From contig NZ_AP023354.1 of assembly GCF_018324685.1 (NCBI RefSeq), forward strand, positions 186,001 to 250,000: a DNA stretch of 64,000 bases, written 5' to 3'. Numbering within the stretch: position 1 is the stretch's first letter; each line of letters opens with the position of its first letter. Source of the stretch: Actinocatenispora sera. GTDB taxonomy: Bacteria > Actinomycetota > Actinomycetes > Mycobacteriales > Micromonosporaceae. This document shows positions 16,071-27,154 of the stretch, piece after piece. The position numbers were made by a program, and so were the translations under genes. Below the pieces are notes generated by a model that was not told the DNA's origin, did no database searches, and saw only the letters and a program-made list of their open reading frames with translations.

Positions 16071-16709
16071 TCAGGGGCGGCGGCGGTGCAGGAGGTAGGC
16101 CACACCGACGGCGGCACCGAGCGCGGCGAGCAGCCCGATCACCGGCAGCAGGATCGAGTTGTGGCCGGTACCCGACGGCGGCAGCAGCACCGCGGCGGCC
16201 AGCGCGAACGCCACCGTCACGAGCAGCACCCCGCCGGTGCGGGCCAGCCAGCCCAGCAGTACCGACGGGGCGAGCTGGCCGCGCACCGGCAGCGTCGCGG
16301 CCAGCGCCGCGGTGCCGTGATGCAGGTAGAGCAGCGCGGCGAGCAGCAGGGTACCGAGCAGGCCGCGCTGCTCGTGGTAGACCAGCCCACCCAGCACCCA
16401 CACCCCGACGACGATCAGCTCGGTGGCGGTCACCCACGGCCCGTCCGGCCGTACGGCGGCGACCAGCGCGAGCGCCACCGCGACCAGGTAGGACCAGCCG
16501 TTGGCACGCATCGGTCCGGTCATCGCGAGGATCAGCGCGAGCACGCCGAACAGCAGTACCGAGCCGCGCACCAGGGCGGGGCCGGGGGCGAGCGAGCGCA
16601 CCCGGCCGGCGCCGCGCTGCACCGCCTGCTCGGCCCGGGTCACCGTCGGGGACAGCCGCAGCGCGGCGAACCGTCCCGTACCGCCACCAGATCGCCGTCC
16701 GGCCGTCAT
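16071..16709 (-). CDS. Membrane protein, last gene of the MoxR/DUF58 operon
   Basis: 212-residue integral membrane protein with about six hydrophobic segments from residue 47 onward and a basic cytoplasmic N-terminus (TAGRRSGGGTGRF). The family is not recognised. Its ATG overlaps the TGA of the DUF58 gene (ATGA), so translation is coupled. In many actinobacterial versions of this operon a transglutaminase-like membrane protein stands here; no transglutaminase domain is seen in this protein. It may anchor or assist the DUF58 protein in envelope maintenance, by inference. Confidence 0.8.
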   Translation of the reverse strand: MTAGRRSGGGTGRFAALRLSPTVTRAEQAVQRGAGRVRSLAPGPALVRGSVLLFGVLALILAMTGPMRANGWSYLVAVALALVAAVRPDGPWVTATELIVVGVWVLGGLVYHEQRGLLGTLLLAALLYLHHGTAALAATLPVRGQLAPSVLLGWLARTGGVLLVTVAFALAAAVLLPPSGTGHNSILLPVIGLLAALGAAVGVAYLLHRRRP

Positions 16710-18079
16710 CGCAGCACCGCCCGGGGTGCCCCGGCCATCCGGGTCACGTCGCGCAGCACCTCGTCCAGGCTGCCCGCGCCGGCCCAGGCGACGACCGGTA
16801 CCCCGACCTCGCGCAGCCGGCCGATCGTGTTGTCCCGGTCCAGCCGCCACAGCCGGTACGCGAGGTCGGTCCACTCGCTGGTCTGCACCGGGCGGGCGTT
16901 GTCCGGCAGGGTGTCGACCGCCAGCACGAACCGGCCGGTCCGGGCCAGCTGGGCGAGCATGGTGGAGCTGCGCTCGTCCAGCAGCGGGGTGAGGAACAGG
17001 ATCAGCGCGTTGGGCGGCAGCAGCCGCGGCGACAGCAGCCGCGAGGTGGGCGCCACGCCGGACGGCCATACCCGCACGTCCAGCAGCCACTCCAGCATGG
17101 TCAGGAACTGCCGGTGGCCGGAGCTGGCCCGCAGGTAACGGGCGGACGGGCCGAACTCCAGCACCGAGACGCGGTCGCCGCGGTGCAGGTAGTGCTCGCC
17201 GATGCCGGCGGCGGCGCGCACCGTGGTGTCCAGTACCGACGCGGACGCGGGGCCGGCGGAGCGACCGGCCTCGTGCAGCACGTCGAGTACCAGCACCACC
17301 TCGGCGTCCCGCTCGGACAGCGTCGCGTTCACGTACAGCTCGCGGTTGCGCAGCGAGACCCGCCAGTCGACCCGGCGCAGCCGGTCCCCCGGCTGGTACG
17401 GCCGGACCCCGGCGAGCTCGCCGCTCTCGCCGGGGCGGCGGGACCGGTGCGTGCCGGCGATCCCGGCCGCCTTCGGCATCGCGTCGGCCGCCTCGAACGG
17501 CTGCGCCACCGGGTGCACCTTCACCGTGGTCGCCGGCAGCCGGATCGCCCGGCTGCGCAGCAACCCGTCGGCGGCGTACCCGCGCACCTCGACCGGGCCG
17601 ATCCGGTGCCGGCCCCAGCGCATCGCGCGCCCCTCGATCAGCACGTCGGTACCGGACCGGCCGGGCACCGAGGCCATGTACTCGCCGGCGCCGGTGTGCA
17701 TCCGCAACCACGGGCTGGCCGGGGTACGCACCGCGACCCCGCTCAGCGGGGCCGGATCCGGGTTGTCGATCGAGACCCGGCCGAGCACCGTACCGCCCTC
17801 GGCGCTGATCGTGGTGTCCACCGTCAGCTCGGCGGTCGGTACCCGGCGTGGCCGGCGGGCCAGCCCCCAACCGGCGCCGAGCACGAACGGCAGGCCGAGC
17901 ACCACCAGGTCGAGCCGGCCGATGGTGACGCCGATGATCAGCAACACCAGCGCCATCCCGACGGCTCGGCGCAACGCCCGGGTCGGCACCCAGTCGTACA
18001 CCGCCGAGTCCTCGCTGGGGCCGCGCAGTACCGGCTGCTCGCCGGGCTGCGGCGGCTGCGGATTGTCCTGGGTGCGCAC
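16706..18079 (-). CDS. DUF58 (vWA-like) protein
   Basis: 457 residues. Two hydrophobic segments near the start (ALRRAVGMALVLLIIGVTI, then LDLVVLGLPFVLGAG) anchor the protein. A beta-rich domain follows, then the DUF58 hallmark VRPYQPGDRLRRVDWRVSLR and a vWA-like fold with LVLDVLHEAG. DUF58 proteins act with MoxR ATPases, probably in cell-envelope or complex assembly. The start is uncertain: GTG at 18077-18079 is given. A CTG at 18098-18100 overlaps the MoxR stop (CTGA) and has GAGGGG at good spacing, and would add seven residues. Confidence 0.87.
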   Translation of the reverse strand: MRTQDNPQPPQPGEQPVLRGPSEDSAVYDWVPTRALRRAVGMALVLLIIGVTIGRLDLVVLGLPFVLGAGWGLARRPRRVPTAELTVDTTISAEGGTVLGRVSIDNPDPAPLSGVAVRTPASPWLRMHTGAGEYMASVPGRSGTDVLIEGRAMRWGRHRIGPVEVRGYAADGLLRSRAIRLPATTVKVHPVAQPFEAADAMPKAAGIAGTHRSRRPGESGELAGVRPYQPGDRLRRVDWRVSLRNRELYVNATLSERDAEVVLVLDVLHEAGRSAGPASASVLDTTVRAAAGIGEHYLHRGDRVSVLEFGPSARYLRASSGHRQFLTMLEWLLDVRVWPSGVAPTSRLLSPRLLPPNALILFLTPLLDERSSTMLAQLARTGRFVLAVDTLPDNARPVQTSEWTDLAYRLWRLDRDNTIGRLREVGVPVVAWAGAGSLDEVLRDVTRMAGAPRAVLR

Positions 18080-18096
18080 CCAGAGGCCGACCTCGC

Positions 18097-19211
<1,115 letters not shown>

Positions 19212-19215
<4 letters not shown>

Positions 19216-19811
19216 CGGTTGCCTCCGTCCTGGGCGAACAGTCGCTCCATCGTTCGTACCGATTCGGTCAGCTGCGCCCGGCTCGGCGCCCGCTCGGTCG
19301 GCTCGGTCAGCAGTGTCCACAGTGGATCACCCAGCAGCGCGCGGACCCGCCCGGCACCACCGGGTCCGGTGCCGGCCAGGTCGGTACCGTGGTCGATCCG
19401 GAGCCGCTCGTCGACCAGTGCGGCGAGCCGTTCGCGCACCGTACGGTCGAAGCTGACGGCGTCGTCGTGAGTCCAGGCGAGCCGGTCCTCCCAGCGGCGG
19501 ATCGCGGTGAACGGCCGGTCGGACATCTCCGTGGTCGGCGCCGACGGCGCCGGCGGGAACGGCTCCGGCGGCCCGTGCACCGCCACCGCGACCCGGTAGC
19601 CGAACGCCACGGCGAGCACCAGCGCGTCGGTCATCCCGTACGGCAGCCGGATCTGCACCACCTGCAGCATCCGCCACAGCACGTCGCCGGCGGCCAGCGC
19701 GACCAGCACCATGCCGATCACCCAGCCGGGCGTGATCTTCAACGGCTGGTACGGCTTGCGCATCGGATCCCGCTTGCCCGGTGCCATGACGTGCCCGTAC
19801 GAGAAGCTCAC
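19212..19811 (-). CDS. Hypothetical membrane protein of the MoxR operon
   Basis: 199 residues with two hydrophobic segments near the N-terminus (about 30-48 and 60-76) followed by a soluble, charged C-terminal domain with WEDRLAWTHDDAVSFDRTVRE. This matches proteins encoded beside MoxR in actinobacteria but has no assigned function. A GTG start at 19811 has GGGAGGG six bases upstream. The stop overlaps the MoxR start by four bases. It probably belongs with the DUF58/DUF4129 envelope module. Confidence 0.8.
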
Positions 19812-19872
19812 CGCCGTCCCTCCCTCGTCGAGACGCCGGCGTCACACCCGCGATCCGCCCGCCCCCGCCCGC

Positions 19873-20622
19873 TCACCGGGTGCCCCCGGCGGGGGTGGCG
19901 TCGCGGACCGACAGCTCGGCGGCGAGGCGCTCGAGGGCACCGCGGGCGGCCGCCCGGTCCGCCTCGGTGACCGGGGCCGGCGCGTACCGGGCGGCCCGGT
20001 ACCGCTCGGCGAGCGCGGTCAGCGCCCGCTCGGCCGGCCCGGTCAGCGCCTGGAACGGTTGCTCGCCGGACGGATCCCGGGCCACGCCGAGCATCCGGCC
20101 GACCAGATCACCCGGGGCGTCGGAGACCGAGCGCGGCACGCCGCCGCGCGACGCCAGCTCCTCCAACGTCAGCCAGCAGGCGATCACCGCGGCTCGCGGA
20201 TCGTCGCCCTCGATCAGCGCCGCCCGGCTGGCCGCCATCGCCGCCCGCACCTCGTCCGCGGTCGGCGCGGCCGGCTCGTCCGGCTCCGGTTCCGGCTCCG
20301 GATGCCGGCGGCGCCGCAGCACCAGGCCGTCTCGCAGCGCGAGCATCAGGTACAGCATGATCGCGCCGTACGCGAGGGCGCACAGCGCGGCGATCACCAC
20401 GACCAGCACGGTGGTACCGGTACTCGAACCGTGCGGCTGCGGCGGCGGGACGACGGTCCGGGTCGGCTGCGCCGGTGGGGTGCCGCTGACCGCCACGGTC
20501 GGGCTGATGGCGAGCGGCGGCACGTGGGTGACCCGCGGTCCGCGCGCGTTCGCGCCCAGCGCGGCGACCACCACCAGCAGCAGGATCAGCAGCACCGGCA
20601 GGTATCGCAGTCCTCGACGCAA
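19873..20622 (-). CDS. DUF4129-domain membrane protein
   Basis: 249 residues, first gene of the MoxR operon. A signal-like hydrophobic segment occupies residues 6-24, then a Pro/Thr-rich extracytoplasmic stretch, a second membrane segment at about residues 70-95, and a cytoplasmic DUF4129 domain. The domain is recognisable by DPRAAVIACWLTLEELAS then GVPRSVSDAPGDLVGRML and the closing ALAERYRAARYAP. DUF4129 usually occurs at the end of transglutaminase-like membrane proteins or alone beside MoxR/DUF58. The TTG start is preceded by a G-rich site. Confidence 0.85.
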   Translation of the reverse strand: MRRGLRYLPVLLILLLVVVAALGANARGPRVTHVPPLAISPTVAVSGTPPAQPTRTVVPPPQPHGSSTGTTVLVVVIAALCALAYGAIMLYLMLALRDGLVLRRRRHPEPEPEPDEPAAPTADEVRAAMAASRAALIEGDDPRAAVIACWLTLEELASRGGVPRSVSDAPGDLVGRMLGVARDPSGEQPFQALTGPAERALTALAERYRAARYAPAPVTEADRAAARGALERLAAELSVRDATPAGGTR

Positions 20623-20706
20623 CCTGGCACCCCCGTCGCCGTTCGGCCGGCTCGTGCCGCAGGCCGCGACCCGGGCCGGGATCGGCCCAGCGGGCCCGAT
20701 CCGGCG

Positions 20707-21519
20707 TCAGATGCCGGCCAGCGTGCGGGCGCGGCCCAACACGTCGTCCAGCATGCCCGTCGTCAGCCGTCCCGTGAAGGTGTTCTGCTGGCTGACGTGG
20801 TAACAGCCCAGCAACATTATTTCGGTGCCGACATACTCGGCGCCGTGACCGAACCGCGGGCGCGGCCGCGGCACCGGCTCACCCAGCGACGCTGCCGAGG
20901 CCCAGTACGCATTCCAGGCGAACTGCCCCAGCGCCACCACCACCCGAACCGTGCCCCGCAGCAACTCCAGCTCGCGGTTCAGCCACGCGCGGCAGGTGTC
21001 GCGCTCGGCGGTGGTCGGCTTGTTCTCCGGCGGGGCGCAGCGCACCGGCGCGCAGATCCGGGTGTGGTGCAGTACCAGCCCGTCGTCGGCGGACACGCTG
21101 CGCGGCGCGCTGGCCAGCCCGGCCCGGTGCAGCGCCGCGTACAGCACGTCGCCGGACCGGTCGCCGGTGAACATCCGGCCGGTACGGTTCGCTCCGTTCG
21201 CCGCCGGTGCCAGGCCGATCAGCACGATCCGGGCGTCGGTGGCGCCGAAGCTCGGCACCGGGCGGCCCCAGTACGTCTGGTCGGCGAACGATGCGCGCTT
21301 GCGCTCCGCCACCTCCTCGCGCCAGGCGACCAGCCGGCTGCACGCCCGGCACACCGAACTACGCGCGGCCAGCGCGGTCAGATCCGCCGAACCCTCGGCC
21401 AGCTCCGCCACCGCGGCCCGATCCGCCGCCACCGGGGTACCCGCGTCCGCCACGTCACCGGGGAACCCCGATCCCGGCAGCACGTGGCACCCGAACTCCG
21501 TCCGCCGCACCGCAACCAT
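20707..21519 (-). CDS. Uracil-DNA glycosylase, family 5 (UdgB type)
   Basis: 270 residues. Excises uracil (and in this family hypoxanthine and related damaged bases) from DNA. Motif A is [21 protein letters not shown], which has Ala-Asn where family 1 has the catalytic Asp, as expected for family 5. Motif B is [12 protein letters not shown] with the catalytic-loop His. Cysteines in [22 protein letters not shown] and RDTCRAW fit the [4Fe-4S] cluster of thermostable-type UDGs. M. tuberculosis Rv1259 is a characterised example. It stands alone between the DUF4129 gene and ppx. Confidence 0.9.
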   Translation of the reverse strand: MVAVRRTEFGCHVLPGSGFPGDVADAGTPVAADRAAVAELAEGSADLTALAARSSVCRACSRLVAWREEVAERKRASFADQTYWGRPVPSFGATDARIVLIGLAPAANGANRTGRMFTGDRSGDVLYAALHRAGLASAPRSVSADDGLVLHHTRICAPVRCAPPENKPTTAERDTCRAWLNRELELLRGTVRVVVALGQFAWNAYWASAASLGEPVPRPRPRFGHGAEYVGTEIMLLGCYHVSQQNTFTGRLTTGMLDDVLGRARTLAGI

Positions 21520-21726
21520 GGGCTCATCCTCCCCGCCCCGCGGTCGCGTCGCCCGAGCGGCCTCCGCATCGCCAGCGGGTGGCAGCCGGCCGTCAGGCGT
21601 CGGGGGGCTTCATCGTGACAAGTCCGGCCGGTTCCGCCGGCACCCTCCGGCCGCGGCGCCCGATGCGCCGGACCCGGCGACCGATGTACCCCGGCACGCC
21701 GGCGCCGGACCGCGGCCGGCGAGAGC

Positions 21727-22641
21727 TCAGACCGACAGCGCGATGCCGTCGAGGATGTCGTGTTCGGACGCCACCAGGCCGTCGAACCCGGCCCGCTCCA
21801 GGACGGTACCCAGGATCAACGCGCCGGCACCGATCACATCGGCGCGGCCCGGGTGCATCACCGGGATCGCGCGCCGCTGCGCGCGGGTCTGCGCCAGCAG
21901 CTCGGTACCGATCCGGGCCACCTGCGCGCGATCCATCCGGGAGTGGTGGATCCGGGTCGAGTCGTACTCCGGCAGGCCCAGCGCGATCCCGGCGATCGTG
22001 GTGACCGTACCGGCGAGGCCGATCAGGGTGCGGGCCCGGTGCGCGGACACCGCGGCGAGCGCGCCGTCCACGACCTCGGTGACGTGCTCCCGGGCGGCCG
22101 CGATCTCGGCCTCGGCCGGCGGGTCGGAGTGCAGGTAGCGCTCGGTCATCCGGACGCAGCCGATGTCGACGCTGACCGCCGCCTCGGCGCTGCCGGCGCC
22201 GACGACGAACTCGGTCGAGCCGCCGCCGATGTCCACCACCAGGTACGGGGCGGCCAGGTCCGCCGGCAGCCCGCCGACGGCGCCGGCGAACGACAGCGCC
22301 GCCTCCTCGTCCCCGGTGATCACCTCGGGCGGCGCGCCGAGCACGTCGAGCACCATGTCGCGGAACTCCGCGGCGTTACCGGCATCCCGGCTGGCGGAGG
22401 TCGCCACCATCCGCACCCGGCCCGCGCCGAGCGCGCGGATCCGCTGCGCGTACCCGGTCAGCGCCTTGCGGGTCCGTTCGATCGCTTGCGGCGCAAGCAT
22501 TCCGGTCCGGTCGACGCCCTCGCCGAGCCGGACGATCTCCATCGTCCGGACCAGATCGGTGAGCCGGTCGCCGTCCCGGTCTGCGACCAGCAGCCGGATC
22601 GAGTTGGTACCGCAGTCGATCGCCGCGACCCGCTCACTCAT
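21727..22641 (-). CDS. Exopolyphosphatase / pppGpp phosphohydrolase family (Ppx/GppA)
   Basis: 304 residues, ASKHA fold. The phosphate 1 motif is VAAIDCGTNSIRLLVAD. The second is MVATSASRDAGNAAEF, and phosphate 2 is LVVDIGGGSTEFVVG with the acidic base upstream in TGDEEAALSFAG. It corresponds to the short N-terminal form found in actinobacteria (Rv1026/Rv0496 type), which hydrolyses short-chain polyphosphate or pppGpp. The ATG overlaps the end of the DUF501 gene by eight bases, placing it last in the eno-ftsB-DUF501-ppx operon. Confidence 0.93.
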   Translation of the reverse strand: MSERVAAIDCGTNSIRLLVADRDGDRLTDLVRTMEIVRLGEGVDRTGMLAPQAIERTRKALTGYAQRIRALGAGRVRMVATSASRDAGNAAEFRDMVLDVLGAPPEVITGDEEAALSFAGAVGGLPADLAAPYLVVDIGGGSTEFVVGAGSAEAAVSVDIGCVRMTERYLHSDPPAEAEIAAAREHVTEVVDGALAAVSAHRARTLIGLAGTVTTIAGIALGLPEYDSTRIHHSRMDRAQVARIGTELLAQTRAQRRAIPVMHPGRADVIGAGALILGTVLERAGFDGLVASEHDILDGIALSV

Positions 22642-23188
22642 CGTCGCCCCCGTGCTCCGTCTCGTCGACGGTCACGCACGGGCCGTCGCTCCACCAGGGC
22701 GCCATCGTCGCCAACGCCTCGTCGCCGAACGGGTTGACGCCGGGCCCGGCGGCGAGCGCGTGCGCGACGTGTACGTGCAGGCACTTGACCCGGGTCGGCA
22801 TGCCGCCGGCGGACACCCCGGCGATCTCCGGCACCTCGGCCAGCTCGGCCCGGCGCCGCAGGTAGTCCTGGTGCGCGGCCCGGTACCGGGCCGCCAGATC
22901 CGGGTCGTCGGCCAGCTGCTCGGTCATCTCCCGCATCGTGCCGGCCGACTCCAGCCGGCTCACCTCGGCCGCGGCCCGCGGACAGGTGAGGTAGAACAGC
23001 GTCGGGAACGGGGTGCCGTCCGGCAGCCGCGGGCTGGTCTCGACCACGTCCGGGTGCCCGCACGGGCACCGGTGCGCGACCGCCTCGGCGCCCCGCAGCG
23101 GCCGGCCGAGCTGCGCGGACATCGCCGCCGTCGCGGCCGGCGTGACCGGCTCGCGCACCGGCGGGCCGGCCGACTCGGCGGCGCTCAC
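22634..23188 (-). CDS. DUF501 family protein
   Basis: 184 residues, conserved in actinobacteria between the FtsB-like and Ppx genes; the biochemical function is unknown. Visible family features are RCPCGHPDVVETSPRLPDG then FPTLFYLTCPRAAAEVSRLE, and near the end PTRVKCLHVHVAHALAAGPGVNP. The Cys and His residues could bind metal. The GTG at 23186-23188 overlaps the upstream TGA (GTGA). An internal ATG 22 codons later begins closer to the conserved core and is the alternative. It is cotranscribed with its neighbours judging by the overlaps at both ends. Confidence 0.9.
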   Translation of the reverse strand: MSAAESAGPPVREPVTPAATAAMSAQLGRPLRGAEAVAHRCPCGHPDVVETSPRLPDGTPFPTLFYLTCPRAAAEVSRLESAGTMREMTEQLADDPDLAARYRAAHQDYLRRRAELAEVPEIAGVSAGGMPTRVKCLHVHVAHALAAGPGVNPFGDEALATMAPWWSDGPCVTVDETEHGGDDE

Positions 23189-23712
23189 CGGTCCGCCCCC
23201 TGCACGCTGGACCACACCTTGCCGTACCAGGGGCCGTCGGAGCGGACCCGGCGATCGCTCGAGCCGCTGCCGCCGGGCTTCTTCGGGTCGCCATACACGG
23301 CGTACACCTTGTCGCCGGGGCGCACCATCCTCAGCCGGCGCCGCGCCTGCGCCTCCACGTACTGCGGGTCGTCCCACTTGTCGCGCTGACTGCGCAGCTT
23401 CGCGATGCGTTCCTTCTGCTGCGCCTGCGCGTCGGTCAGCTCGGCGATCTGCGCCCGCTGGCCCAGGTAGGTCCGCACCGGGTAGGCGTAGGCCAGGATC
23501 AGCGCCACGAACACCAGCGCCAGCACCACCGCCCGCCCGGTGAACCGGCCACCCGGCCGGGGCGCCCGGGTCCGGGTGGCGCCGGCACGGCGGCCGGCCG
23601 GCCGGGCGGCCGAGTCACGGCCACGCCGTGGTGCCGCGGCGCGACCGGCTGAGGATCGGCCCGGCCGCCGACCTGGGCCGTTGCCGGTACCGGACCGGCC
23701 GCGCTGCGCCAT
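23185..23712 (-). CDS. FtsB/DivIC-like septum formation initiator
   Basis: 175-residue divisome protein. A long basic, disordered cytoplasmic N-terminus (residues 1-58, rich in Arg and Gly) precedes one membrane helix (VVLALVFVALILAYAYPV, about 62-79) and a coiled coil (QIAELTDAQAQQKERIAKL). The FtsB/DivIC motif follows: WDDPQYVEAQARRRLRMVRPGDKVYAVYG. It would join FtsL and FtsQ at the septum. The ATG at 23710-23712 has GGGAGG five bases upstream. It lies 38 bp after enolase, a conserved actinobacterial order. Confidence 0.92.
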   Translation of the reverse strand: MAQRGRSGTGNGPGRRPGRSSAGRAAAPRRGRDSAARPAGRRAGATRTRAPRPGGRFTGRAVVLALVFVALILAYAYPVRTYLGQRAQIAELTDAQAQQKERIAKLRSQRDKWDDPQYVEAQARRRLRMVRPGDKVYAVYGDPKKPGGSGSSDRRVRSDGPWYGKVWSSVQGADR

Positions 23713-23750
23713 CACTGCCTCCCGTTACGGCTTGGTGCCCGATCGCGTCT

Positions 23751-25121
<1,371 letters not shown>

Positions 25122-25288
25122 TCACCGCCCCGTACCACCGGCGGTTCTCCCCGCGAGCGTAGCCAGCGCCGCCGAGCCGGCCGGAACCGGCTCGCCGACG
25201 GTCCACGGCGTGTACCGCAAGGGACGAATCGCGCCGACCGGCCGGTCGGATTTGCGCCGGGCGTGCCCCGCGCGGGAATCTTGGTGCC

Positions 25289-26074
25289 ATGCCCGCGAAC
25301 GCCGCTCAGTGGTGCCCGTCCGCCCCGTCCCGGGGAGCCTCGCAGCCGACCGGCGCCCGGCCGGCGCCGGCGCGGCGCACCGCGGCCCGCCGCGTCGCGA
25401 TCGCGGCGTCGATGGCGGCGGCGCTGCTGCTGACCGGCTGCTCGGCCACCGGGGCGTACCACTTCCGCGGTCGCTCCGTGGTGGTCAACGACCTCGCCGC
25501 CCAGCTCGACCACGGCCAGGCCCGGTCGTACACGGCGCACTACCGCCTGGCCGACGCGGGTCGTGCGGTGCTCGTCCAGCAGGGCAGCCCGCACCGGCTG
25601 TCCTACACGTTCTTCACCGGATCGGACTTCTCCGGCCGGTACGTGCGGCTGGTGACCCGCACGGTCCGCTGCACGGCGACGAGCTGCACGGTGGCCGACC
25701 GGGCACCGACCGACCGGATCCGGCCGCCGGACGCCGGTGCCCTGGCTGCCGCGAGCGGTGACCGTTTCGTCACCACGGAACAGATCCTCGGCCTGGTCCG
25801 GACCGCCGCCGAGCAGCGCGCCAGCACCATCGAGGTGGACCGCCGCACCGTCGGCGGCCAGCCGGTCCGGTGCCTTCGGGTCACCGGTATCAAGGCGCCG
25901 TTCACGGCCTGCCTGACCCATTCCGGCGCACCTGCACTGTTCCGCGGCACCGTCGACGGCCGGCCCATCGACCTGGCCCTGACCAGCTACCAGGCCGGTG
26001 TGGTCGGCCACCCGTTCGGCCCACGGCAGGACCTGCCCGTCGTCGACCACCGGGCCTCGCCTGCCCCGAACTGA
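25289..26074 (+). CDS. Putative lipoprotein
   Basis: 261 residues. A basic N-terminal run is followed by a hydrophobic stretch and the lipobox LLLTGC near residue 50, so the mature protein would be anchored by a diacylglyceryl Cys on the outer face of the membrane. The mature part resembles generic actinobacterial LppX/LprG-like beta-sheet lipoproteins only in character; no family is assigned. Four Cys residues (RCTATSC, RCLRVTG, TACLTH) suggest disulfides. The N-terminal extension before the signal is long, and an internal start closer to the Arg-rich RRTAARRVA is possible. It opens the accessory block between eno and the mazG group. Confidence 0.78.
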   Translation: MPANAAQWCPSAPSRGASQPTGARPAPARRTAARRVAIAASMAAALLLTGCSATGAYHFRGRSVVVNDLAAQLDHGQARSYTAHYRLADAGRAVLVQQGSPHRLSYTFFTGSDFSGRYVRLVTRTVRCTATSCTVADRAPTDRIRPPDAGALAAASGDRFVTTEQILGLVRTAAEQRASTIEVDRRTVGGQPVRCLRVTGIKAPFTACLTHSGAPALFRGTVDGRPIDLALTSYQAGVVGHPFGPRQDLPVVDHRASPAPN

Positions 26075-26535
26075 CCACGCTGCGTGTCGCTCGGGCCAAC
26101 TGTCCGAGATCCGACGGAGCGGGCCGGCCCGGCCGATCGCGGCGGAAAGCAAGGGTTCCCTTCGCTGCCCGTCGTTCTGCCGACATCCGCCCTGCGTACG
26201 GCAATGCGGTGGGCGGCGAGCGGTGCTCGCGCACTATGCCGGGCGGCCCGCTGCGGAATCCAATCTGCCATGTGGCAGGTTGGGGTCTTCCTTTTTGCGC
26301 GCAGGCGGCGGATACTCGGACACAGGGAGATCTCTCAGTCACGGCGGGCGTCGACGACGGAGTCGGGGTTCGGCGACAAATCCAGCAGGCCGGCCGCAGC
26401 CGCGAAGCTCGGCCGGAAGCGGGCCGCACAAGTTCACAGAGACGACAGCCAGACGCGTGAGAGGGCGGCCATCGGATGCCGCCGAGACCGCCCTCGAAGC
26501 TCACCACCGTCGCCTGACCGGAACGGAGAGCTGCC
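26075..26535. other. 461-bp non-coding interval with one palindrome
   Basis: The interval between the lipoprotein and the 28-codon ORF is less GC-rich than its surroundings. Several frames stay open but none shows codon bias, a ribosome site or a recognisable product. It carries the palindrome at 26265-26278 and presumably the promoter of the DUF6232 unit. Confidence 0.55.
26265..26278. promoter_or_regulatory. TGCCA-N2-TGGCA palindrome, copy 1
   Basis: CTGCCA and TGGCAG flank TG. The same core with a different spacer dinucleotide occurs at 27103-27120, ahead of the XRE regulator. The shared core suggests one regulator acting at both sites. Confidence 0.5.
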
Positions 26536-26622
26536 ATGGATGTTACTCCCATCACCCTGCTGTTTCGTAGTCCCACAAGGACCAACGTGGCAGCAGATCC
26601 GGTGCGGAGGTGGTCGCGATGA
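26536..26622 (+). CDS. 28-residue small ORF coupled to the DUF6232 gene
   Basis: An ATG at 26536 with GGAGAG five bases upstream opens 28 codons (start MDVTPITLLFRSPTRTNVAA, ending in RRWSR). Its TGA at 26620-26622 overlaps the ATG of the DUF6232 gene (26619) in an ATGA. The peptide is basic and has no membrane segment. It may be a translated leader that couples ribosomes to DUF6232, or a small protein partner. Support is the ribosome site, the exact overlap and sensible residue composition; conservation is untested. Confidence 0.5.
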   Translation: MDVTPITLLFRSPTRTNVAADPVRRWSR

Positions 26623-27026
26623 CCATCTACTACAACCACGCCGGGGTACAGGTGACCAGCCACGAGCTGGTCGTTCAGGGCCAGCGCTACCAGCTGAACC
26701 AGCTGCAGCGGTTGCGCATCGCCCGCGGCTCGGCCAGCCCGGCCGGCACGATCTGCGCGATCCTCGCCGTGCTGTTCGTGCTGCCCGGTAGCTGCAGCCT
26801 GCAGACCTCGGCCTGGACCATCGGGCTCGGCCTGACCGCGATCGGTGTGCTCGCCCTCGGCGCCGCAGCACTGATCATCCGGCGACTGCGCCCTCGACCG
26901 TTCGAGATGTGGGCCGAACACCAGGGACACACCGTGCAGCTGTTCTGGACCCGTGACGAGCGCATCTTCAACGGCATCCGGTTCGCCATGGTCCGGGCGG
27001 CCCAATCCGACCCTCTCACCAGGTGA
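26619..27026 (+). CDS. DUF6232 family membrane protein
   Basis: 135 residues. The N-terminal part TIYYNHAGVQVTSHELVVQGQRYQLNQL matches the start of DUF6232 proteins, which are small actinobacterial membrane proteins of unknown function. Two hydrophobic segments (about residues 45-62 and 66-85) are followed by a cytoplasmic beta-rich tail. The ATG at 26619 has GGAGG eight bases before it; an upstream in-frame GTG is less well placed. It is coupled to the 28-codon ORF and lies 128 bp before the XRE regulator. Confidence 0.78.
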   Translation: MTIYYNHAGVQVTSHELVVQGQRYQLNQLQRLRIARGSASPAGTICAILAVLFVLPGSCSLQTSAWTIGLGLTAIGVLALGAAALIIRRLRPRPFEMWAEHQGHTVQLFWTRDERIFNGIRFAMVRAAQSDPLTR

Positions 27027-27102
27027 GATAGCGGACCCCGGCCATCGGCGACATGTCGGAGAGATAGCATGCACTCAGCATTGACCGCCTCGCGGTAAGG
27101 CC

Positions 27103-27120
27103 AGATGCCACCTGGCATCT
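27103..27120. promoter_or_regulatory. TGCCA-N2-TGGCA palindrome, copy 2, before the XRE gene
   Basis: AGATGCCA and TGGCATCT form a perfect palindrome around CC, ending 34 bp before the XRE start codon. A TTGACC at 27081-27086 could be a -35 box, which would put the palindrome over the -10 region. It is a good candidate for an operator. Confidence 0.6.
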
Positions 27121-27154
27121 CGCCCTACCGCTGTCTACTCATCGGGGAGTAGAG

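Noticed and set aside
25174-25193. Inverted GAGCCGG/CCGGCTC upstream of eno
   Set aside because: Short, very GC-rich inverted repeats of this kind arise often by chance in this sequence; no positional support.
25998-26570. 190-codon frame in the interval before DUF6232
   Set aside because: Residues are Arg/Ser/Pro-rich with no consistent codon bias and no ribosome site; it also overlaps the end of the lipoprotein gene.
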